Assembly (NCBI GenBank): GCA_905183005.1 | Contig: CAJJDO010000039.1 | Coordinates: forward strand, 67,187 to 131,186 | From: Paramecium pentaurelia | Taxonomy: Eukaryota; Ciliophora; Oligohymenophorea; Peniculida; Parameciidae | Direction of reading: 5' to 3' | Length of the DNA stretch: 64,000 nt | Part shown: piece by piece, positions 1 through 11,329 of the stretch | How positions within the stretch are numbered: position 1 is the stretch's first letter | How the letters are laid out: each line of letters starts with the position of its first letter | Translations under genes and position numbers: made by a program | Notes under the pieces: model-generated | Seen by the model: the letters and a program-made list of their open reading frames with translations, nothing else | Database searches by the model: none | What the model was told of the DNA's origin: nothing

Positions 1-568
1 TCATTACTTACCTTTGGAGGACGATCATCTGTATATTCTTCAATGAGAATTTCTTCAGTAAATTTAGGTCCAAATGAATTATTAGATTGTTTTGAAAAGA
101 TGGAAAGAATAAAATAATAGTAATTTATATATAAATGTCAAGTAATAATATTAATTCAATTTTATTTAGTGTCCAAAGATATTAATTTGTGAATAGAATG
201 ATTTTGATTTATATGCTATATCCCATTAATTAAGTAATCTCAAAATACCTTACATTTATACAATGTAGAGAATGCATATTGTAGATTAATTAAAGAAACA
301 ATTTTCATAATTTAAAACTTGTTGTAAAGGATATCATATAATTTTTGTTGGAGTTGAATTTGTAAATGAATAATTTAGTACAGATTGTGCTAATATAAAG
401 GCTGTACTATCAGAATATTAAAAAGATACAAGACTAATAGGATTGATTGGATTTTAAGATGAAGATAGTAAAGTAGCAATAAAAAAGTTACCATTTCATG
501 ATTGTTTGTAAAAACCTATAATGATTGATGCTTTATTATTCATTTTAGCTAAATGGGTCAAATTGTGA
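1..568 (+). CDS. C-terminal part of a receiver (REC)-domain protein, 5' end outside window
   Basis: Partial gene, open from base 1, about 179 residues visible, ending in TGA at 566-568. Exons 1-141 and 170-568; the 28-nt intron 142-169 starts GTAATAA and ends TTTAG, and splicing it restores frame. The second exon looks like a response-regulator receiver fold: a first strand KILICEQND with an acidic pair, and a late conserved Lys-Pro in LQKPI. The strand that should carry the phospho-accepting Asp reads IIFVGVEF, with Gly at that place. In ciliates such domains usually end hybrid histidine kinases, so the missing upstream part may be a sensor kinase; that is inference. The fold assignment is moderate, the coding call strong. 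Confidence 0.6.
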
Positions 569-879
569 TATATTCATTTGTTTTAGATTCTTTATCATAT
601 ATTTTAATACTTATTATATGAAAATATAATCCAATAACAATTAAGATTATATATAATGTTTTTATTTTATATAATTATTTCATATAGATTTCTTTATTGA
701 ATATCAGTTGATTTATTTAATAAATATATTCTTCTTCTAAATCTTCATATGGATGGATATTGAAAATATTAAAATAGAGTATAATATGATAAAAATTAGC
801 ATTAATATCAAATGAAGATAACCACAATATATGAAAAATCAATATCATAATTACAGATACAATTATTTTTTATTTTATT
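569..879. other. Intergenic, between two converging genes
   Basis: About 310 bases of AT-rich DNA between the receiver-domain gene (ends 568) and the 3' end of TCTP (stop at 880-882). It must hold the 3' UTRs of both. I see no convincing coding frame or repeat in it. Confidence 0.5.
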
Positions 880-1455
880 TCACATCTTGACTTCTTTTAA
901 TCCATCTAAAATGTATACAAATGCTGGGGCAGCTTATCCTTCTTTGTAATAACCAAGAACTATGTGATTTTCCATATCATATGATTCAGGACAGTAGCTA
1001 AACAATAGATTTCTACAGATTACAATTGAAGATCATTGAAATTAGCAGAAACCCATTTAATGAATTCGCCAGCTCCCTTTTAGAATGGAGCAACTCTGTT
1101 TGGTTTATTTGCTTCTAAATAAGCCTTAACTTTTTTGGCATAAGTTTTGAAATAAGTAACATAATCAGCTTTGGTGAATTAGGTTTCAGCATATTTAAAA
1201 GCATCAATGATGTTATTAACTTTTTATGCTTAATCATCTACACCTGCATCTTCTTCATCTTCGTTCTTACCACCAAAATGACCTCCAGCACCTAAAAATA
1301 GAATATTAAAATATTTTACCAACATCTACATTGAGAGCACCTTTGACAATATCTTGAGATTAAACTTCACCAATAACTCCTTCAAATTTTTCTTCCATAT
1401 TGAAACTGTCAGAAACGATTTCTTCTCCACTGAATGCATCAACGTAGATCTTCAT
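880..1455 (-). CDS. TCTP: Translationally controlled tumor protein (TCTP)
   Basis: Complete TCTP of 173 residues, the usual family length (about 172). Coding order on the minus strand is 1455-1320, 1291-1024, 997-880, with introns 1292-1319 (28 nt) and 998-1023 (26 nt), both GTA..TAG. The start MKIYVDAFSGEEIVSDSF matches the TCTP N-terminus, and the C-terminus keeps the family pattern of a YCPESYDMENHIVLGYY stretch followed by FVYILDGLKEVK. TCTP is a small cytosolic protein with an Mss4-like fold, linked to growth, calcium binding and GTPase regulation. Three in-frame TAA or TAG codons per exon confirm the ciliate code. The start is the only Met ahead of the conserved first strand. Confidence 0.93.
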
Positions 1456-2495
1456 ATAAGTTATTCTAATACCTTCATTTAATTTTTATCTAAAAAAAAG
1501 ATTTAAATTAAAAGTCACCATCAATTATGTTTTATATTAATATATTTATCAGTTATAATGTATTATAATAATCTCTATTCATGTTTATGCTTTCAAAAAA
1601 CCAGAGCCAAGATATTACTAATATCCTTGAGATGATTATCATTATTAATCATATCTACCTCTTTATTATTAATAATCACCTAATCCATATTATAATTAAC
1701 ATTAACCATCCATCTTATTATTAATAAACTTAACCATCATACTATGAATGACCATTATCATTTTCTTAGAATACAATCCTCATTATCAGTTTTTTAACCA
1801 ATCAAACAAATTTATGGAACCTTCACTATAGAACTTTTCCAATTATTTTGGTGGAATTTAGAATAATTACACATTTAGAATATTTAAATTTTCTATTCGA
1901 CTAAACTTATAAATCAAATTTCACTGATTGAGAGAACTCAAAATAACTTAATCAAGTATTTAACCAAACTAAATGATATATAACTATATAATTAGAATCA
2001 TGTTGAAATAGATTGAAGAACTAAAAGGAAATCGGTTTTCATTTGGTTTTAATTTATTATAATTTTATTTTTAGTTAATTGATTCTTATTTTAAGGTTTC
2101 TAAGAATTAGACATAAAAGTCAAGAAATTCAACAGTTTTTATTTTACGTTAGAGTATCAAAAATCAATAGTCACTCAAAGAATATGGATTGATACTTCTA
2201 TAATTTCTAATATATTAATATATTGATATTTTAATTACCTCGACTATAAACAAAATAATTTTTAATGAATTAATTAAACTTATTAAATAAATGAAGAAAA
2301 TTATGAGAATTAAAAAAAGACCTTTTAAGGAATCAATATATGTTATGATTAAATAATTGTGATATCAGAAACAAAATTACTTTTTAAGACATTTTATAGA
2401 TTATAGAATGGAATCATATGTATTATTAAATTAAAATTGAAATCAATATAATTTTGCTTATGTGTCTCATTAGATATATTATAGTATATATTAAA
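1456..2495. other. Intergenic with a possible relic of a Tyr/Gln/Pro-rich coding sequence
   Basis: About 1 kb upstream of TCTP. Most is AT-rich and featureless. Between about 1595 and 1900, plus-strand triplets in shifting frames give short runs rich in Tyr, Gln and Pro (for example PLYYQQSPNPYY and PSYYQQTQPSYY), but the runs lie in different frames and are cut by TGA, and no GT..AG intron joins them. The minus strand of the same stretch gives Gly/Gln/Tyr-rich scraps. It may be a decayed gene or just biased composition. Confidence 0.3.
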
Positions 2496-3586
2496 TCAAT
2501 ATTAAGGTTACTGATGTTTTCCCACTAAAAATTGTTCATCAGGTGAAAGTTGATTATTGTTTATAATAATCTTATATGGAGTTGTATTATTGTTTAATGA
2601 TAACTTTGATTATTAGAAAGGGGAGGGTGAATTCTATATTGGCAATCCTCTAGATGGAGATATGATTTCTGGTAATTATTATTATTATTATTATTATGAA
2701 ATATCCTCTTCATCCTCATCTATAGTTTCAAATTTAAAAGATGCTAATATTGGTATCATTCCAATTAAGTTGACAGGAGCCAAAAAACAATAGGTTCTTG
2801 TAATAAAATCAAGTGGCATACATTCTTAACTTTCTTTGATATCACCCTAATATATATATAAAATGAATAAATTACTGATTAAACAAAATAAACAATTAAT
2901 AGATAATTTAAGATAAGGAAACACAAAACTAAAACACAAACAAATTTAAATGCATTTGTTAATTATTCTCTTAATTTAGGAAATAGATTAATTGCTACGT
3001 TAAGAACAGTGAAAAAGAGTAATGTTAAAATATTAGCAGAGATTAATTGAATTTCTAAAGATATTGCATTGATTGCACAATCATTATCAATTTTAGTCAT
3101 TAATAAAAGAATCACAACAGCAGTATTTGAACATATATTTGTTTATCTATTAGAGAATTCATGTTTGAACATCATAATTAATAATACATCTAATTGAGTG
3201 ATTATTGATATTATTATATAGTATTTTACTGATAATTATCCAATACTGCATCTTCCCTAAATCATTTATTACAATGAAAATAGTAACATACATACAAAAA
3301 CTAAAATATTCAATCCATAAGTAATAAAGTATTCAATTCTTACAAAATGCTTTTAATAAAGTATATAACAGGCTGAAACTACATTAAATAGTAATAAAAT
3401 GATTCCTCCATGATATAATGTACTAATATAAGTAATCTCTGATAATTAACAATCATGATCAATATTTAATAATTTAATTCCTTCATATCCAATTAATAGA
3501 ATGAATAAGGCATTTTTTATATATTGAAAGAATACATTCATGAGTTTATATCTAAATTGATTGTCTTCTAGTTACAACACTTCCAT
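2496..3586 (-). CDS. Multi-pass membrane protein with Gln-rich C-terminus, unknown function
   Basis: Complete gene of 353 residues. Start codon at 3584-3586 (MEVLQLEDNQFRYKLM), TGA at 2496-2498. One 29-nt intron at 2847-2875 (GTA..TAG) joins ..YFVQS to GDIKES; without it the frame runs out of sense. Hydrophobic segments are spread through the first 250 residues, roughly seven of them, separated by short polar loops. After the last segment come an acidic stretch (ETIDEDEED) and a run of seven Gln coded by TAA, then a Ser/Pro/Asn-rich tail that is probably cytosolic. I do not recognise a family. Topology is typical of a small transporter or receptor-like protein, but nothing in the sequence fixes a role. 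Confidence 0.7.
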
Positions 3587-3622
3587 TTTAATTTAAACAC
3601 AAAAATCAAATAAAATAAACAA

Positions 3623-4156
3623 TCAATTCACTATCGTAAAATTTTTTCTATCTTTTCTTGTGATCAATGGAATCAATTTCTTTTTTTTCTCTAAATCAGT
3701 TGTCAAACAGGCTAAACTACTAACTCTATGGAAATTATGATGTTTGCCTTCATTTCTTAAATAGAAATTTTCAATCCTTTCAGATTCAAAACGATATCTG
3801 GATTATTTTATTGACTCAAAATCTTCTAAATCTCTATGATAAACATAATTTGTATTTAATTTTTTGCTATTCGTTTAATTGGCCTTAACCCATAATCTTT
3901 GTAACTATTCTTATTTTTATTATTCTTCTTATGTTCTTTTTGTTTCTCTCATTTTAATAATTGAATCTAAGAGTTGTTTTCTCTATTACTAAGTTTCTAG
4001 ATTTCTTAGAGCCCTAGATATTTCAGTAGAGTCAAATGGATCATTCAAATTTTATAGTTACTTGCGTACTTTGAATAAGCACAATTATCTTTGTTATTAA
4101 ATAAGTTGTTTTGAGAAGTTAGAAGGAGAATGGGATAAAGGTACACTAAATTTCAT
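3623..4156 (-). CDS. Small basic Gln-rich coiled-coil protein, unknown
   Basis: Single-exon gene, 177 residues, start ATG complement of 4154-4156 (MKFSVPLSHSPSNF), stop TGA at 3623-3625. The middle third is a charged, Gln-rich helix likely to form a coiled coil (RETKRTQEEQQKQEQLQRLW). The ends are basic. There is no signal peptide or membrane segment. It lies 36 bases downstream of the start of the multi-pass membrane gene on the same strand. No family recognised. The call rests on a long TGA-free frame with coding-like composition, so moderate confidence. Confidence 0.6.
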
Positions 4157-4294
4157 AAATAAATTCAATATTAATATAAATTCACTGAAACAAAAGCATA
4201 AATAAAACTGCAAATTGTAATATTCCTAAATATATTCACCTTTTATCCTCAAATATAATTAACTATCTGTAAATAATTCAAATTAAACCTATCG

Positions 4295-4816
4295 TCAAAT
4301 GAATGTCAAACATTATTAGGATAATAAACTCTATCCTAAATTCATAATATATATCAAAATATCTAAACAGAAATTGAATTCTCTATCTAAAGCAAATATA
4401 TTATAGTAGTTATATTTTTTAATTAAGATAATTATATCATTTGGATAAACAATTTTTAAAAGAGAATTTACAACTATTATTTTGAATAATTGATGATATA
4501 ATTATTATATAGTCTTCTCTTACCTATTAGATAATCTAACATTTATTAAATCTATTTATTTCTATATAAAAATGTCAATATAATATTGGAAATGTACATA
4601 AATTTTCTCTTTTATCTTAATGTATTCATATATCTGCACATTGTAATCCTACCTTTACCATAGATAGATTAACTGAATTTCCATTCTTTCTTTTTCATTA
4701 AATTCTATTTCTTGATCAAAAATATACTGATTTATATTACAATTATTTTCTCTTATTCTAGTATATATATCTAATAAAAGTTAAAATAATATAATCTTTA
4801 TAAAATTCTATTAATT
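4295..4816 (-). CDS. Possible gene, start not resolved
   Basis: A TGA-free frame of about 174 codons ending at TGA 4295-4297. The translation has a balanced, charged composition in its first half (for example FDQEIEFNEKERMEIQLIY), unlike random AT-rich DNA, and is Ile/Leu/Tyr-rich later. No ATG opens the frame: it begins just after a TGA at 4817-4819, so a short upstream exon would be needed and I could not find a convincing splice. Length alone is borderline, since only one stop codon exists in this code. It could be chance. Confidence 0.35.
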
Positions 4817-5362
4817 TCACTATACTATATAGAAAATAATAATAACTTAATGATTATTTCATTAATTTAATTCTTATATTCTATCACGAATAAAAATTCA
4901 AAATTTAATGAACGAAATATAAATATATATGTTATAAATGAGAAATATCAAAGATTATTAAATTTTATTAATAATATATAAAAATTTAACAACTTTATTG
5001 ATTTTAGAGTAGTAATATCTGATTGAATTTCGATATATTTTTATAATATTATAATTAATTGAAAAATTTGCCGCAAATATTGTATTATTATATGATAAAA
5101 ATATGAATGGTTAGTTTGATTTTTCGAATAAACATTATGAATTTGTCTAATATATATTAGGTGATAATTTGATAATAGAATTACTTCCAAAATTCAAATA
5201 TTAATATTTTTAAAGATAATCTAGACATGATTAGAAAACAATTCTCTAATTATCTCATCATAAAATAGGCCTTTAATTTAGATTAGAAGTATACTTAAAT
5301 TGACATTTTATGAGAAAAAAGAATGAATTATTAATTAAATATATATTTTCATTTTACAACCT
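4817..5362. other. AT-rich intergenic stretch
   Basis: About 550 bases upstream of the helix-turn-helix gene at 5363. Very AT-rich with many short Ta/At runs. No coding frame, RNA gene or repeat that I can support. It should contain the promoter of the gene at 5363. Confidence 0.5.
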
Positions 5363-5976
5363 ATGGATTAACCAAGACATATATTCAAAAGAGTAAAAGA
5401 GCGTTCTATAATGGATGCTAAATAAAGTGTTGATGAGTGGCGAAAATTATTCAAGAACGGTGAAATAGATTAAAATGGTCACAAAATTAAATATAGTCTC
5501 AAATAAGCAGCAGAAAAAGTTGGTGTACCTAAAAAGACTTTAGAAGATTACCATTAGTTATTAAAGTAAATAAAAATTAGTTATCATTTAGAAAAGCTGA
5601 ATAATATATTGACTTAAATGAAGTGGGAGATAAAAAGATGGGCTATTTACGAAGTTTCTTAAAACTTTAATAATAGCAATAACAAATGTAATCAGAGATT
5701 TTTTCAGATGAAGAAAAAAATATAAATACTGAATATATGGAAGAAGAGAATGAAGTGTAGCAATAATAATAATAATAAGAATAATAATTCGATTTTGAAG
5801 ATATGATTGTGGATGGAGATATATATAACTATAATATGGATGAATAATTTGAGTTTGTCTAATAACATGTTTAAACGGTACTGATCGACCATCAACTAAA
5901 TTATGATAAGAAACTAGATTTTGCATACAGTGATTGCGATGATTGTGAAACAGATGATGAATTTGATAATGAATGA
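5363..5976 (+). CDS. Helix-turn-helix (psq-like) DNA-binding protein
   Basis: Complete gene of 195 residues: exons 5363-5565 and 5592-5976, with a 26-nt GTA..TAG intron between. Residues about 38-75 contain a short helix-turn-helix of the pipsqueak/homeodomain-like kind: IKYSLKQAAEKVGVPKKTLEDY, with the AA-x-x-VGVPKKTL turn and recognition helix. A second helical region leads into a run of Gln, and the C-terminal half is strongly acidic (Asp/Glu/Gln), as in an activation region. Many ciliate proteins pair this domain with an acidic tail; a role in gene regulation or chromatin is inferred. It converges with RABL2, with only 25 bases between the two stops. Confidence 0.7.
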
Positions 5977-6001
5977 ATCATTATATATCATAAATTTCCT
6001 T

Positions 6002-6663
6002 TCAACCCTACAAATAATCCATCAAATCATCCATAAACTATCCACCAGGTTTTTGTTTGTGTTCAATTGCTGCTTTCAATGCCTCCTAAAATACCTTAAC
6101 TACATTTGTTCCATCTGCTGAAGATGTGTAATATATAGGAAGATTGTTACTCTCTGCAAACTTAAATTTAGTCTCAGTGACACTAGGATCCACTAAATGT
6201 TTGATATTTTAATATACAATCTATTTTATTGGCAACCAATAAACAAGGTATTGTAGGACAATTTTATCTCATCTCTTCATACCATTTCTTTAAATTTGTA
6301 TAAGTAATTTTCCTTGTTACATCAAAACACTTATGAAAATATACAATTTACTAAAATACAAGCATGAGCACCATAATAATATGAAGCATGAAGAGTCTAG
6401 AAACATTCTTATCCAGCAGTATCCCATAAGTCTATATTTATTAACTTATACTTAATACCAATTTTATAGGTTTTCCCTTCAAACTTTGCATTATGTCGAT
6501 ACATTGTTAATGCATATGTAGATTATTACCTTTCTTCATAATCATCTAATAGAAATCTTTCAACTAATTTTGATTTTCCAACTGCTGAATCACCTAGAAG
6601 AATGATTTTCAAATCAGCTTTAGAGAATTCATTTTCATCATATTCCCTTACCTTTCTTTTCAT
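6002..6663 (-). CDS. RABL2: RABL2 family small GTPase
   Basis: Complete gene, 195 residues, minus strand, coding 6663-6459, 6431-6352, 6329-6218, 6192-6002. Introns are 6432-6458 (27 nt), 6330-6351 (22 nt) and 6193-6217 (25 nt). Visible GTPase motifs: P-loop GDSAVGKSKL, switch I region with STYALTMY, DTAGQE with HASYYYGAHACIL after it, NKID, and a TSSADGTNV G5-like loop. The STYALT and HASYY..AHACI signatures are those of RABL2 rather than ordinary Rabs, and there is no C-terminal prenylation Cys, also as in RABL2. RABL2 binds the IFT-B complex and promotes ciliary entry of intraflagellar transport trains. The QE after DTAG is conserved. Confidence 0.9.
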
Positions 6664-6937
6664 ATATTCGAGAATATTTTCTTAATAATTTAATTATACA
6701 TACTAAATTTAGAGATAATTAAATCTTTAGATCTCTAATCATAATTTATAAAATAAGTAATATTTTATGTATATATCTTGTTTCTACTATATTTTATATG
6801 AAATAGATTAATATAAATAAGATTTCTTAATAATAAAATATTTGAAAATATATTAATATTCATATATATTCTCATATCTTAAATATTAGATAATTAGATT
6901 AAATGAGATTGTAATATGTATATAATATCAATAATTA

Positions 6938-7761
6938 ATGTTATAAAATATATTTACATTACTATTTGCATTATTAGACTTATTTGTTTTGTACATTCTA
7001 CATTATTACTTGGATGAATATTGCTCTTAGATATCGACACTTAATAAAGTAATAGCTATTTTATCTTCTTTTATACCAGGTAAACTATTATGTTTACAAT
7101 AGCCATAAAAAATATTAAATGTTCATTGATTTTAAAACCTATTCAAACTAGTATGCAATTTGGATTTTTACCTAATTTATTAACAAGCAATGCTATTTTA
7201 AATTTTATTTTAAGTATGATCATTAGATTAAGTATTATTGCTTTTGTAATTGTATTTCCATTTTCAATTATGTTAATTATGAAATTATCTAGTTTCCTTA
7301 ATTTTATAGGATTGATAATCTCTATTTATTTATTAATTGAATTGTCATGGAAATCTGGAATATATTTTTAATATAATCTAAAATATGCATAATTGGCTTC
7401 AATAATTCCAGGAATAATATTTATATACTATTTACTAATTAGTGATGGTATTTTATGCAAATTATCAATATTATTACCTATTCTATAGTTTATTATTACT
7501 GAAAAAGGATCTCTTATAACATCTTTAATGATTGGAATCTTTATGATGTAAAAGTCTATTTTGATGATTTACATTATTTAAAGTTTATTAATATACTATA
7601 TTATCTTTGGAATTAAAAATACATTCACACGTATATTAATTGGATTAATTATATCTTGCAGCATTGATATTAAAGAAAATAGCATGACGTAGATTCTATA
7701 TTTTAGTATATATATATTGACTTTGATTAAAACAAGATTTAGATAAACAAAATCTGATTGA
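6938..7761 (+). CDS. Small multi-pass membrane protein, unknown
   Basis: Complete gene of 266 residues. Exon 1 6938-7079, a 23-nt intron 7080-7102 (GTAAAC..ATAG), exon 2 7103-7761. The start MLQNIFTLLFALLDLF leads straight into a hydrophobic helix. The rest alternates Ile/Leu/Phe-rich membrane segments, about eight, with very short loops; the basic tail (KTRFRQTKSD) is likely cytosolic. No conserved motif that I recognise. The gene runs towards the minus-strand gene ending at 7912. Confidence 0.65.
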
Positions 7762-7911
7762 TTTTCTAATATATGTTCATTACAACATTTTATTAAAAAA
7801 TATAAAAGGTTGTGAATAATAATATAATCTTTAAAATAATCTATAATTTAAAGATTGTTTAAGCATTTGAAAATGAAATGATTAATATTATATAAAATGA
7901 AATATTCTAAT

Positions 7912-8381
7912 TCATTTTGATTATGCTGAATCTCCAAACTTGTTAATATAGAATGGATAAATACTGTAAAATAAAATATCACATAAAGTACGCCAACACA
8001 TAAATCTATTATTGATACTATCAATGCAAATAAGCTAATTCCATCATCACCACCACCAAATCTAGAATGTAAACCAAAGACCCATGATCCAATGCTAGAA
8101 TTAGTAATATACATTACAAGAATATATAAAGACCTCTGCCAAATAAATTATCTATTAATCCAAATCCATCTTGTATCCATTTTACTTAAAATTCAGATGG
8201 CAATAAAACCATCGATAGTATCCTTAATATTTTTGAGATTATAATATTACACCAAATTGAAACAATTAAATCCATTATTGACTGTTAATTCAGAGAAAAA
8301 TCCCCAAACTGCTACAGCTATTGTTAATGCTGCGACTGCAAGAGTTGTAAATTTTGTCACAATTGCTTTGTCAAATGCCAT
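7912..8381 (-). CDS. Four-helix membrane protein of the COPI-associated (COPI_assoc) type
   Basis: Complete gene, 131 residues, with three introns: 8185-8209 (25 nt, starts GTT), 8095-8117 (23 nt) and 7939-7964 (26 nt). Start MAFDKAIVTKF. Four membrane segments are spaced over the protein. Between helices 2 and 3 lies WIQDGFGLIDNLFGRGLYIF, a Gly/Arg-containing loop of a kind seen in COPI-associated membrane proteins, which are abundant in ciliates. The tail is FGDSAQSK. The last two introns are firmly supported because each is needed to keep the membrane pattern and reach the TGA; the first is less sure because of its GTT start. Role beyond secretory membranes is inference. Confidence 0.62.
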
Positions 8382-8423
8382 TTATTATTATAAATATACT
8401 TATTTTATAATTAATTGCTGAAA

Positions 8424-8945
8424 TCAACTTTATTCCTTATCACCTTTTTTTGCCTTATCTGCTTCAGCAGCAGCCTAAGCCTCAGCAGCTGCAGCTAATT
8501 TAGCTTCTTCAATTGCTTTTCCACATAGTTATATACCTATCATTGTATAATCACCTTCTAATCATTTAATAAGTGTTAAATTACATTAAGAAATAATATA
8601 TTCAGATTAAGCTTTTGTCCTTATCCTAATAATTTCAAGATCATTCTAAATGATATTAATAAATTAATACATCAGCACTTCTTAATTCTCTTTGAATACA
8701 TTTCTTAGTAACATTCCATAAATCAGCAACTAAAGCAGACATATGAACAGCTTTTTCATAAGTTATATTTTTTTCTGATCTTTTTAGTGGAATACCTTAA
8801 AAAAAATAACTCTTGTCTTATTACAATCTGAATTAAATATCACAAAACCATTTGATCCTTCTACAGTTGATAATCCTTTTAATACTTCATCGACATTAAT
8901 ATCATTTATTGGTTGCTATTGTAAATAAATATGATAAGTTACCAT
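8424..8945 (-). CDS. Roadblock/LC7-type dynein light chain with Ala-rich tail
   Basis: Complete gene of 146 residues with introns 8796-8824 (29 nt), 8646-8670 (25 nt) and 8558-8584 (27 nt). After splicing, residues 1-100 form one roadblock/LC7 domain: an early helix (INDINVDEVLKGLSTVEG), the GFVIFNSDCIPLKRS strand pair, the central helix with SALVADLW, and an LEIIRIRTK strand typical of these light chains. The C-terminal 35 residues are Ala/Glu/Lys-rich (EAKLAAAAEAQAAAEADKAK), an extra helix not present in the standard 96-residue protein. Roadblock dimers bind dynein intermediate chains; the Ala-rich extension might mark a specific axonemal subunit. Confidence 0.82.
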
Positions 8946-9135
8946 CTTAAAATTTTATATTATAATTAAATAAATTAATAATCTATACAATCTGAAAACA
9001 ATAAATATAAATTTGATTAGACATAATTTAGCTGTTTAATGTAATTAATAATTATTTTTAAGATGAAAGAAAAAGCAACACTTACTTAAATATGAATATA
9101 ACAATATATATTTTATTTCAAATAATAATAATGGA

Positions 9136-10115
9136 TCACTCTTAATATAATTTTATTAAATATACTCCAACGAATATACTTAAGAATAAACTAGCAACTT
9201 ATAATTCATTTAGTTTATATAAGATGTTTTTCTAAATTTCTTTGATTTCTTAATTCAATTTTTCGTCTTATACATTCTAGTTTTAAAGATTTTCATCAAC
9301 TTTTTCTTAATTATTTTATTAGAATATAGGATTTAGTATACAAAGTTATTTATTAATTTCTTATAATTCCTAATTCCTTTGTAAAATTTATTAATATTTA
9401 TAAAATATTGGGTCTTTTCTATCTTGAGATTAATCAGTTTAGAGTTTTTTGATTTATTATTATAATTAGTTTAATTTTCCTTCCTATTCTTGAATTTTAT
9501 CTTACTTTTATTTTAGTTCAAATTATAATTCTTTAATTTAATTAGTTGATTATTAATATCGTTAATCTAAGTTATCATATTGATATTAAATATCTTGTAT
9601 TTATTCAGATTCCAATACTTCTAAAAGGTCGAGCTATTTTTTTTATGCTTTTATCTAAAATTAATTAATATTTTACCTTTTAATGTAATTCTTCAATTTA
9701 TTTTACATTTTTTCTTTGATCAATATCGTATCTCTATATTTCTTATTTCAATTGATTAATTTCAGCTTTAGATTATTGATCAATTATATTCATCTATTTA
9801 ATTTTATCTTCATATTGCTTTATTTTTTAAGATAAGTTATTATTTATTAAGTAAACAATATCATAATAATCTGGTTAGTCTTATAGTGATGAACTATCTT
9901 ATTATTTTAAAAATTTTAAAAGTGCATTAATTAATTTTCCTACCGCTCCAATTTTTTGTTTAATTTATTGATCATCTCTTTTTAAATTTTATGTGTTATT
10001 GATAAAATTCTAAAATAATTGAATTTTTAAATACCATCATATCATTACATTTACCAAATATATCATAGTCTAAAACTGGTAAGCTATTTATTTCATTAAT
10101 TTCTTGATTTGACAT
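9136..10115 (-). CDS. Long coiled-coil protein with C-terminal membrane anchor
   Basis: Complete gene of 310 residues, start MSNQEINEINSL at 10115, stop TGA 9136-9138, introns 10010-10034 (25 nt) and 9655-9676 (22 nt). From about residue 90 to 280 it is nearly continuous Gln/Glu/Lys/Leu heptad repeat, a strong coiled coil. The last 25 residues are hydrophobic (VASLFLSIFVGVYLIKLY) followed by QE and stop: a tail anchor. The layout, cytosolic coiled coil plus tail anchor, resembles golgin- or tether-like proteins; that role is inference. Only 33 bases separate its start from the stop of the next minus-strand gene. Confidence 0.72.
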
Positions 10116-10148
10116 TTAAAATATTTATTTTTTTAATATAATTATTAA

Positions 10149-11024
10149 TCATAGCATAATTTCAATTTCATCAATTTAATCTGCATTCTATTTATCCAAA
10201 GCATCTATTTAAATTATTAAATTTCCCTCATTAAAATCATTATATTATAAATTATATCTTTATGACTATTAATTATTTTTTTTTATCCTCTTAGAATTAT
10301 TATCCATCTTTTTTTATTTTTGACTATAATAATATTGTATACTTTCATCTGATTACTCTTTAACTTCTTCATCTTTAACTTCTTCATCTTTATCTTAATC
10401 CTACAAATGACTATTTTCTAAATCTATTATTTTATTGAATTTGCATTTTTATTTCTTCCCTTTTATAAAGTTCATTTATTCCATATTAATAAAAGGAGAG
10501 AACTCAAGATTCTATCCTTTTAATCTTAAAATTTATGATTGATTCCACACCTTCCCAAATTCACAAGTATACAACTATGCTTCTTTTTCATTTTTTAAAA
10601 TAACTACACTTTCAATATTTTTACGAAATGCATTATTTGTCCAATTTGCAGAACCAGTCATAATAATTTAATCATCTATAACACAATATTTTGAATGCAT
10701 TAAACAAAGTTATTTTTCATATACTGCTATTTTTATTTTCTCTAAAGAACTTTAAATCATCATCAAAAGTGTAGACTTTACTTTATTATCATCATTACTA
10801 GAATTAGTTACAATTTAAATATCTCTTCCATTTAATGAAAGGTCAATTAAAATATTGACCAATATTTTATGTGAAATCTAATACATGCATACAATTAGTT
10901 TTTTTTGGCATTATTTTAAAAATTCAACATAAATATGAAAGTTTCTTTTATTTGGAAAGAACAAATGTTAAATCTCTTCTTTGTTAAGTTTTACTTTATT
11001 TTAATCTACTCCAATTTTATCCAT
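10149..11024 (-). CDS. Phospholipase D-like protein with one HKD motif (Zucchini/PLD6-like)
   Basis: Single-exon gene, 291 residues, TGA at 10149-10151. The N-terminal 165 residues form a PLD-type domain: LIVCMYQISHKILVNILIDL helix and strand, then the catalytic HxKx4D in MHSKYCVIDD followed by MTGSANWTNNAFRKNIE, which matches the G-S-x-N-W-T turn of mitochondrial cardiolipin hydrolase/Zucchini and bacterial Nuc. Only one HKD is present, so the active enzyme would be a dimer. The C-terminal third is acidic and Gln/Asn-rich. There is no clear N-terminal membrane anchor. Members cut phosphodiesters in lipids or in nucleic acids; Zucchini makes piRNA 5' ends. Which substrate applies here cannot be told from sequence. 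Confidence 0.8.
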
Positions 11025-11329
11025 TTAATTATTAAATTAATTCGTTTAAATTTAAAATATTCCATGAATTCAATTAAACTATAGAATATAGTCATTTATA
11101 TCATAGGCGGTCTACTTTTAAGTTTCATATATTAAATAATATGATAATAAAAACTATTAAATTCTTTTAAATATTTTAGTATTTTGTATAAATTTTATTT
11201 TAACTTTAAACTTCCAAATAAAATACCTTAATATATATATAATCCTTATATCTATATTATATTTAGTATTAATATATAAATAGATGTAAAATAAAGGTAA
11301 TTGTATTAATTGTTTCAATTAATTTTAAT
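11025..11329. other. Intergenic, divergent promoter region
   Basis: About 300 AT-rich bases between the PLD-like gene start (11024, minus) and the plus-strand gene start at 11330. It should hold both promoters. Nothing else seen. Confidence 0.5.

Noticed and set aside
5588..5926. Minus-strand ORF of 112 codons
   Set aside because: Lies antisense to the second exon of the helix-turn-helix gene and is rich in Ile/Leu/Tyr as expected of a shadow frame.
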